Shown here: positions 54,841 through 64,000 of the stretch, piece after piece
Numbering within the stretch: position 1 is the stretch's first letter
Layout: each line of letters opens with the position of its first letter
Notes under the pieces: generated by a model
What the model saw: the letters and a program-made list of their open reading frames with translations, nothing else
What the model was told of the DNA's origin: nothing
Database searches by the model: none
Position numbers and translations under genes: made by a program
Assembly: GCA_003864495.1 (NCBI GenBank)
Contig: ML133433.1
Coordinates: 1,995,618 to 2,059,617, forward strand
From: Nemopilema nomurai
Lineage: Eukaryota; Cnidaria; Scyphozoa; Rhizostomeae; Rhizostomatidae
DNA: 64,000 nucleotides
Reading direction: 5' to 3'

Positions 54841-57699
54841 ATGGCTCCTCCGCCGCGAATAGAGCATCGCAACTACTGGTATGGCAATTCGACTGAAAAA
54901 CAATGTTGTTGCAGTGGAATACCTTTGGACGTGTATGGAAGTAGGCCAGTTTCATTTTAACAGCTGTGCGCTCATATGCATTCTAGCAACACTGCCAGAC
55001 TGTTGCAGAATATCCTATTATATTTCTTTTATAACTAAGACCCTCACTATGTTATAGAATAGATAATGTGCTTCTTCTTGATTACTTTTCAAAATTTATC
55101 TAATCAACACACAAGAAAAATTGGTTAAAAAAATAGAATGAGTTTTCAAAATCATATTCATGGAAGGGATGAACAAAAATCAAGAGAAAAGGCAGAGAAT
55201 ATATTGCATGGATTGAGATGATGCAATTGTTATAACTAGTTTGACCATTTCATATTATGTTATCTACAATCCAACTTAATGGAATTTGCTGCTTGCCATT
55301 TGTACAAAAGAGCTGTCCATGCTTGTGGTATGTAAAACACGACTGTTAAAGATTTCGCAGATAACCGGGTGGCATTTAATCCCATGTGTTTTAGTGGCTT
55401 TAAATGTAGCTTAGACATAGGAATTTCAGTAAGCGCAAGAGCATCTAGAGCAAAAGGTATACTTTAACTTTTCTACCATACTAGAGCTAAAGTATTTCAT
55501 GTTTCGGCAAGCCGGTATGAGCTTCAATGAGTTATACGTTACAGTGTTAAGAAGGTTGCACGTTTTTACTTACCTACCTTCATAACAGTGATTGACGTAG
55601 CATACTTTGCATTTATCGTCCTGCTTTTCACGATTATTAAGATTGAAGGTGGAGAAATTCTACCACTTTGAGGATATTGATGTGAGAAGAATAACTTTCA
55701 GCTCTATATTAAGTCTCTCCTTACACATTTATGTCAAATAATCAACATTACACTGTGCTAAATTACTATTTGTTTACAATGTTCTGCTGGGCCATCTCTT
55801 GAGTAAACTGATTCTCTTATCAAAACTGCAAATATTTTGCAAAAGGCTGGCCAAAGAATTACTTATCTCTGCGTCAGAGGTTGGCAAAGCCTCCCTCTGA
55901 AAGCTGCGGCCTCCGTTTCCGACTTCCGTTGTCGACTTTCGTTTATCTGTTCTCTCTATCAACAGCGGCGGACGGCTAAAGTTTTCAACCGCCAACGCGG
56001 AACTTAAGGGGGGCCATTGTGGGTATAGCAAGAAAATAATTGTGTTTTTTTTATATTTGCACATTACTTGATTGCTAAAAATAGGCACTTAAATAGATTA
56101 TCAATAGGAAAAGCCTCATATTTTGCGAAAGAGGCCGCTTTGCAGCCAAAAGCGACCGGCAGGACGGTGGACCAGTCGTTTGTATCAACTTGTGTGGCCA
56201 TGTTGGTGTCTCTTGTACCTGCAGCTGTGGACCCAAATCAAATGTAGGTAGAGTACATCCAATAAATCCCTTTTCTGAAGAAAACTACAAACTCCTTCTT
56301 CAATCTTCAATCTTTTCTAAACGTGCAGTTGTCAATGTGTGCAACTTTTTTTAAATATTTCTGCGATTGGCAGTTCTCGGTCTAGACGGCAACGAGAATT
56401 TGCATCGATTTTTTCGTGTTCTTATTTGAGGGGAGGTAATGTTTTACGACTGCGAAATAGATAGAGAAGCAATAAGTCATGTTGCCGGAGCACCTTAACT
56501 CAGAGCCGAAAGACTCTTGTGGATGTTTGCCCAGAGTTTGCTGACAATTGTGTTTACAAGATTTTCTTCACAGACGTTATGAGATAATGCCAGCTGATTG
56601 ATTAATTGATTGATTTGATTTAATTCAAATTCTACGACATTTCTGAAAAGCTAGTTAGTTATATAAATTATAAATAAATCAACTAAAGAACGCAACAACA
56701 ACAATAACATTATTTAAAAGACAAAATGAAGCAGAATTCATAAGGAGGAGCCTTCAAAATAGGTTAACTAACGAGCTGATACAAGCAACGGGTACAATTT
56801 TCCCAGAAATCAAAAGGAAGAAACATGAGGACCATGCTAAAATACAAACTGAGGGAAGGAGAAGATGTGGTTGGCAAGTAAAGACTGATTTAAGATAGGA
56901 AAGTGGAAAATAGTATCCAAAACTTTGATAAAACGTCCCTTCTGCCCCCTCTCTTCCAGCCCGTCAACCTGGGCGTCCTAAAATTTGCTAATAGCCGTAC
57001 AAATGTTTTTGTCTGTTTTAAAAAAATTTAGAAAATAAAATAATCCACCTTTCGAGGTTCTAAACCCAGCAAGGAAGTGTGGGCTGGTTTTTGCGGAAGG
57101 AATGAACACTTTCACCCTTTTATCCCTGTGCAGCTAAGAAGATTGCATGTAAATTTATTCAAATTATTCCGAATGTTCGTTCGAACGTGACTATCGCCAA
57201 CGTAAGCGGCAAACTAGGCTGGGACAGAAGCTGGGCTTTCACCGTCTTTTCGTTCAGGATATTCTGTAAGTGCAGTAGCATATGCAATGTTTCTTTTTGA
57301 GATTTGTTCATTATTGAATGTATTTAGACTTCTGTTGAAGTCTATCCTCCAGGAAAGGCGGTTCATTATTTGTATTTTATGTCAGCATATCCGCGCTTTT
57401 GAGAATTTGAGATTAGACGGAGACAATCCGTTTGTGCAAAAACAATCAGTTGATTGTTTCATGATTTAATTTTGCTCCTTTGTTTTGGATTTCTCATTTG
57501 TTTTCGTATTGTTTTAAAATGTATTGTACTAACTGACAGAACAGTTGAAACCCTGCCTTCCACTTGCTCTGCAGATTCAAACACCTTCCAACTGACATTT
57601 CCTCTTTTTCAACGTACTTATGGGTGCTGTTTCAAAGAAGGCTCGATTAAACGGTGCCTCAATAAAGAAAAAACTCAAATTTTGGATGACAAACCTTAA
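54841..57699 (+). CDS. Tentative Cys-rich small protein, three exons
   Basis: Proposed exons are 54841-54940, 56146-56247 and 57575-57699, giving 108 residues. Exon 1 begins MAPPPRIEHRNYWYGNSTEK, contains a CCC triplet and ends with donor GTAGGC in phase 1. Exon 2 follows a TTTGCAG acceptor, completes that codon and encodes VVCINLCGHVGVSCTCSCG. Its donor could be after GTAG (56248) or four bases earlier. Exon 3 follows a strong CTTGCTCTGCAG acceptor, keeps phase and ends ILDDKP then TAA. An AATAAA lies inside exon 3, so exon 3 may instead be 3' UTR of another transcript. Exons 1 and 2 are better supported than exon 3. Family and function are unknown; Cys clustering suggests metal binding or disulfides. 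Confidence 0.3.
54941..56145 (+). other. Probable intron of the tentative Cys-rich gene
   Basis: Mostly AT-rich. A more GC-rich patch at 55880-56020 carries a 104-residue minus-strand frame without family motifs. Confidence 0.4.
56248..57574. other. AT-rich, no exon seen
   Basis: Proposed second intron of the tentative Cys-rich gene. No reading frame or motif stands out. Confidence 0.4.
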
Positions 57700-60600
57700 T
57701 AGGAACTGCAATGCTAGCTAGAGCGTGTATTATGTTTCCGACAAAACTCACACCCATGCAACTTTACATCATAAGGGAGTGTGGCTTACCTAACGAACAT
57801 GTAACAATAAAATACCATTCCAATATCAAGGTTTTACCTAAACGACAAGAACTTTATGGGGTCAGTTCCCTTTCTTTGGTATTGAAAACGGTGGTGGAAG
57901 TATCTCTTTGTGAGATTAAGTCTGTGATATTTCTCTTGAAAGCAAATCGATGTAGACCCGAAATATAGCCGTTTGGTGTCATGACTACAATTTTCAGCGG
58001 ATTCACGCCAATTTAGTCTTGGTACACCAAGCTCGGTTACGAAAAACAAGCATAAATTGATGTTCACAAATCACGGTTTCCTAGTTGTATTGTGACCGGT
58101 CGGACATGCATTTCCAGACTATCGGCAGATTTTAATTTATTTTGCAAAAGTACTTTCAGTAAATTTGAGAACCACCCTGGAATACAATTTCCCTGAATAC
58201 TTCATTTTTGTTGAATTTGCTGCAATTCACTGCTTTTCGTTGAATTCACCATAAACCACTCATTCTTCAATTCAGATTAACACTTTAGAGATACGTACAC
58301 GATTATAATTCACCACAGGATAAAGTTTATATTCATTGTTATATTTTCGAATATTCGTTGTTTGAAAATATGGCAAGCAAGAATGTGTTTGCAAAGTAAG
58401 GCATTTGTCAGCCAAAAGTAGATTATGCATTAGAGACCATGTAACCATGCGAATTGATTATTATGCAGAATATGCTTAAATATTTATGTTTTCTTCAAGT
58501 ACATAAAAAGATACCAGTACAATAACATGAATTCACTGACAACTAGCTCCTGTTCTTTGCTTGTATTTGAATGAGAAGATTTATTAACTAAATGCTTGTT
58601 TGTGATAGAAAAAAATATTTTTCTTACTGATGGCTCCCAGCTCATTGCCTTCAACCAATAACTACTAACACGCTAGGAATGGACATTTCTTAGTATGAAA
58701 GATTATTGAACAAAATTTTGCATTGAAGAAGCTTGCAGTCATACCATAAACATCATGTAGTAAATCAACCAATTCTCGAACCAAAACTCATTGCAGAGAA
58801 ATAAAGTAAATATCACCATTAAGAAATTGAATTAATGTTTTTTCAAATTTTTCACTTATTATTGTTTGCAGCTTTCTTTCAAGTTTCTCATTTCGACCCA
58901 TATTAGTCTGTGCCTGGAGAGTTGAATCATAACTTTGTTCAGTACTGTGTGCAATATTCAATCTGCTATTATTCAAGTTTTAATATGAATGGTCTGTTTT
59001 TACAATTTGGGAAATCAAGTTAAATGAAAAGCCTATCTGTGCAGAATTTTTGATAAGATCATTGACATCATTTAGACATAGGTGTTTGATCAATGGTTCC
59101 GTTTTTACTTTTGGTACATATTAATCAAATTCTATTGGAGAATCTAACTCATACAATGTTGAACAAATGTTTATGTTTTAAAGCTTCACAATAGCAAGAA
59201 ACACATAATCTTTGCATAACTTCTGCATTTTTGCATAGTACCAAAAATCATGTTCCAGTAGTCCTTGTTATTGCCATACAATATTTGTGGTACCTAGCTG
59301 CCCTAGCCTTAGTAACTATAGTTTAAATGTCACTCTGAACATGGATATGCCAAGCCCAATTGTCCTTCCAATTGCATTAGCTGTATTTGGGTGTTGATTG
59401 AAATTTGTATTATAAGATCTTTAAAAGGGGTATAATGTTGTTTGCAGATTTGTTATTAGAAGATTGCCAAGCGATCAGAACATTGAGCATAGTGCAATCA
59501 TGCACAGCTTAATAAAAATCAGTGTTTGCCTAAAGGTTTATAGGACTGCTTAAAGATTAAAAAAGTTAATAACTTATTAAGTGTAAAGACATGTTCAAAG
59601 AAGGAACTACCAATCTAATTAGTCTTTGTTTGTCAAAGGGAATGTTCAGGCAATTGTATCAGGACCAAGTGTAATAAAATGAATGCAGTGGATTTTGCTG
59701 CATCACTGCTAAATATATTTCTTGGTGTTGTCAATATATCTCATTTCTGATGTACAATCCTCTTGTAGTCCTTCTGAGTCATGTCAAAATTTGTCTGCCC
59801 TTCTTGTTCCACTGTATAATTGCCTCATTGCAATCCGGTTTCCAACTCAAATGTTAGAGATCTTTTTATTTATCACTCCTGTGCATGCTAAAGCTATCTT
59901 CAGGATTCAGTAGCAAAGGCAAAAAAATGTCCTTTGCTTCTCTAGTGCTACAGTTTTCGATTTTTTTATATCTCAGAAGCTCTGTTTCTTGTACTCTGCA
60001 GTTCTTTTTATAGGAGTTCTTGAAGTTGCCTTACACAAGTAGCATGTATTGGATGCAGAAATGAATTATTAAGTTCTTGGTCATTAATAAAATAGAGCTC
60101 ATCATTAAATATTTTATTCTTATGTAAACAGACATGAAAAAAAAACAATCTACATAGTTTCCAAGTAAACTCATTGGACACACAGGCCAGTTGTGTTTTG
60201 ACATTTGTCATTCAAATTTGAAAATACCAGTTTTTGTTTATCTGAGACTAAGTAAAGAACTAAATGTCAACTCTGTTTTCATGTTGAAAAAACACTTAAA
60301 TAATTAATCTTTATATTCCTCTTTGTTTTGTAATTGGCTGGTTTGAAAATAGTCAGATTCTGGTTTTTTTGTAAATATTCACTGTACTGCTTGTGGGATT
60401 TTATGTTCTTTGTCTCTGCAACCAGTTCTGAAGCCTAGTTCACATTCACACAAGCTCTTTGCTTGCTTTTGGGCAAGTTGCCCCGTTTATTCCTCAAAAG
60501 TCTTTCCCCTTTTAGTCTGTTTCAGATTGATGCATTTAAGACATTTTTTATCTGTGTTTTTCTGCTTTTTGTTGAATACCTAGGGGTTTTGCTTCTTATT

Positions 60601-63600
60601 TAGTATTTATATTAAGTATTTCCTCCAAAATCATGCAACTGAAATGTAAAACACTGCCTACTGGTTTCTACAATCCAATGAAATTTTTTTAGAATAATTC
60701 AATCACTTGCAGTTGGTATCCATAGATCAACAGATTTGTTACTGATAATTTTCAACAGACGTAATATTATGTTTTCATCTCAACTTTATTGATGAGACTA
60801 AATGAAAAAATAAGATATGATTTGTTGAGGTGAATCTGCCTCGTGTTTGGTGTTTGCAAAGATCCACGTTTCTTTTCTCCTCATCTTGTCGTTTGGCTTT
60901 GTTCGGTTGGTTCATTTCTGTACACTTCTCTTTGAAACATTGTCTAGCCACATTATTGTTGCACTTCCATCTAATGGAGGTTTTGAAACCTTTCATCTGC
61001 GATTTCTAAAGCCCCATTATTTTTTCATCTGATAACAGATTTTGTTTATTAAAAAGGTGAGCAGATTTTGTTGTCTTTTGTTTCTGTTTTTATAGCCTTA
61101 AGTTTGCAGAAGCATTATGAAGGAGACAGCACTTCTTCTTTTATTTTCACCAGTCTTTGTAATTTCACCTTTGTATCAAATAGTCTTATCACTAGAAAAC
61201 GTCGTCGTTTTGTAATTACACAAAATCTAAAAACGCCTGTTTTGTGGCTTTGCGTCGTTGGAACTTTGCAAGCAGTGCGTTTGGAAATTCGGAACTGCAA
61301 AATTGAAGGACATATTATGATGCAGGTATACCCCCCTCGCCTCATTTGGGAATTTCTGTAAGCCCATGTTAGTGCATTTGATACCGGTTTTCATACGGAA
61401 AGTGAAACACCCGCATTCCCAATCTAATATTTCATATTTTGGGCTTTGTTTGAAGTTAGCTCAAACGCTCAACTGTCCAGCTAAAGTGGGTAAATAAATT
61501 GGGCTTGTTGGCCTGTAAACACAGCTGAGCTGTTTTCCCTTCATTTTTGTTGCCTTTTGCTTGTCATCCGAGCCCAAGCTACTAGAAAATATTTTGGAAG
61601 TTGCTCGTAATCTCTATGAAGTAAAACACAATTTAACGGCAAGAAGGCTAATCGCCCAGAGTCATTGTCTTCTGTCCAGGGCGCACCCAGTGGCTAAATT
61701 AGTCTTTTTCTGACGGTGCCTTTGCGCCTTATCTTAATCCATTCCGGTATTTGCTGCTTGCTTTGCCGAGCTAAACTCGTTTATTCCTCGAAGAGTTGTT
61801 TTCTGTGTTGTCTCTAAGTCGCTGTTTGTCCCATTCTTTTCTGTAATCCACAACCAACAAAAACCCTATAGTACAATGGTCCAAGCAGAAAACACTTGAC
61901 AAAAGTATTGTTTAGTCCATTACACCTCTCTCTTAGTCAATTTCTTCTTTTTCCCCATTCGTGTTTGCCCGTTCACTTCCTATTTCTTGTGGGGTTCGCT
62001 AATACTCTTGTGTGCCTCCACACCCACAAGACAAACAAAGGCCATTTAGGTTTTTTGGGTTGGGATGCCATTTACGCAAATACTTGTGGCTTTGGTTTCG
62101 ATCTTCGGTATTATATGTTAATTTATTCCATCTTTAGAATTATGCAGTTGGTCTTCAATTTATGTCTCGTCATACTTTGACTCTTCTTTCTATAATTTTT
62201 TACAAAAGTGACTCTGGGTGTCCAATGGGTGTGGATTAAGAAAGCTCCACAGGTCACTCCTCCATCGCACCACTGGCGCGGTGATAATTGTCGTGCCGCC
62301 CAAAACTGATTTTCTGCGTTACATCGCGGGAAAACGCAGGGCGCCTCTTGGCAAAGCTTGTCACCGTTTTGTTCAGTCTGTGCTGTTCTGTTACTCCGCT
62401 CTCAAGACAACCGGTAACTATGTGAACGCAGCCTGCTTGCATTCTCCAATAAGAAGCAAGACTCGGTCAATTGACTGGAAAAATTTCCACAATCTACTCA
62501 AATCAAAGCCATGTGTGTTTATCTACACCTGGCAGACTGCAACTATAAACATTAATTAAGCACTTGAGGTTTCTCCCCCTGTTCGTATTGGACGGTCCTG
62601 TCGGTGATCAATGCTCTGATAACTCAATTTGGCCATCCATACAGCCTATTGAATGTACGGCTATTGAACAAAGCTACGAACCGTATTTTCATGATTCCTA
62701 AATGGGCCCAAGCTTCTATCCACTTGTCGGTCTCCTCCCATCGCAAACTGAATATGCTACGTCACATCATAATCCACTTAAAACATGTTAGTCTACTAAA
62801 AACATACACCCTTTTTTATATTCTCCCTAATCTCTCCAAAGCTGTTTTCTTTCCATTTTATTCCCTTTTGTGCTCCCCTTTTGCCCCATCCCTGCCCACT
62901 TCTATGGCTGTTTCTGCAACCCTTCTACTAACTCTTGCATCTGCCCCGTTTACCCTCCCCTCTCCTGCTTAAATTTTTTTCTGAGTGTGTATCACTGCTT
63001 CTTTCTTTACGGTATGAAACGAACTACGGAGACAGCTCAGTATAAAAGGCCTATTTCAAAGAAGACTCTTTCGAAATCTCTTTCGACGCTTGTGGGAAAG
63101 TGTTTCATCATACCAAAGTCCCTTTCAAAATCATAGGTTCCAGCACCTGTGTGATCTCTTTCTAAAGGTCTACAGAGATCATTTAACGTGATAAATAAGG
63201 TTTACGAGCGCGGAATCTAGAAACCGGTGAATTTTTAATTGATAATTACAGCATCGACTAATTGATTAATGCTGTCCGTGAATCGTATTAACATGCCTTA
63301 CTTAAAAGATCTAAAGCATGATTTGTGAACGTCGTTTATTCATTGCACGCAGATTTGATGAGTTTTTGAAGTGGTTTATGCTCGGTTGCATTTATTGCTC
63401 GCGTTGACAAAACAAACCGCGCCGAGGCGTCGGATCTGTCACGATTTTTAGTCGTAAGGCACACAGGGACAGAAATCGATTCAGATGGCATTCTTCAGTT
63501 CTATCCAGAGAATTTAACTTCACATCTGCTTTTTGGCAGTTGCCTCTTGCCAAATTAGTTATTCATCTTCAATGCCTTAGGCGGAAGTGTATCTTACATC

Positions 63601-64000
63601 GTAAAAGAAGGCCCTGATTTAAGTGGCCAGTCCAAAACAATCATTCTCTTAAATTGATTCCCACAGCCGCTTCACGTAATCAAAGTTAAGTCAATGGTAA
63701 CCCACTTGAAGTTGTTGTTTTTCCGATCGGATACAAGCGAGCTGTGCTGGACTCGGAGGTCAGTCCATTAGCCCTGCTGCTAGGCCATTGGCAGCCCTGT
63801 TCAGCGTCCCGCGGAGCGCATCGGACTGCCCGGGAGTGAAGCACAAAGGATCCTGGGGATGGCGACAAAGGACTGATCAGCTGTTTCGCAGGCTGGTCGG
63901 CCAGCTCGTGCGCACTCGGTGATCGCGTGCGATTCTGCGCGCTTCATTCGAACACAGGGCGTCAAGGCTGAGTATTCACTGAACCGGGCGCGGCATTTCC
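57700..64000. other. No gene seen
   Basis: Strongly AT-rich to about 61 kb, then closer to average. A GC-richer patch at 62200-62440 with plus and minus open frames, and a clearly GC-rich edge from about 63700 to the end with several CGCG and GCGC words, may mark promoters. The latter could belong to a gene starting beyond the window. None of the open frames has a motif or splice partner I can defend. Confidence 0.45.

Noticed and set aside
55774..56088. 104-codon minus-strand frame
   Set aside because: Rich in Ser/Pro/Leu with no family motif and no promoter or poly(A) context. It is probably chance in a GC-richer patch.

Overview
The window is animal nuclear DNA. It is AT-rich, with genes split into many short exons by GT-AG introns, long non-coding stretches, homopolymer tracts and short tandem repeats. 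Operons, ribosome binding sites, CRISPR arrays and reverse transcriptase or transposase reading frames were not seen. Exon density, base composition and the divergence of the conserved proteins suggest a marine invertebrate, most likely a cnidarian such as a coral or anemone. That assignment is inference.

The dominant feature is a complete Rho-associated coiled-coil kinase (ROCK) gene on the plus strand, 7760..38983. I joined 42 coding exons by hand. All junctions are GT-AG and keep phase, giving 1378 residues: AGC kinase domain, long coiled coil, Rho-binding segment, and a PH domain interrupted by a C1 zinc domain.

Head to head with ROCK, on the minus strand at 4884..5963, lies a two-exon gene that looks like a divergent stathmin. 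Its upstream frame carries a predicted myristoylation signal and a Cys-Cys pair. The frame carrying this N-terminus and the frame carrying the helix do not join without a break. A decayed inverted copy of its 5' part sits at 2531..2965, and a tandem duplication covers its 3' end (4501..4908).

Downstream of ROCK are a short ankyrin-repeat gene (minus, 42865..45050), a four-exon GNAT-type N-acetyltransferase gene (plus, 49266..51461, one splice site uncertain), a compact single-exon gene for a small membrane protein with TATA box and poly(A) signal (minus, 53711..54073), and a tentative three-exon Cys-rich gene (plus, 54841..57699). The rest, including 57.7-64 kb, shows no gene I can support.

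ROCK and stathmin relatives both act on the cytoskeleton (actomyosin and microtubules). Their divergent arrangement could allow shared promoter control, but nothing in the sequence proves that. I found no clearly new multi-gene system. The most novel items are the acylation-type stathmin relative with its duplicated remnants, the compact membrane-protein gene and the tentative Cys-rich gene.
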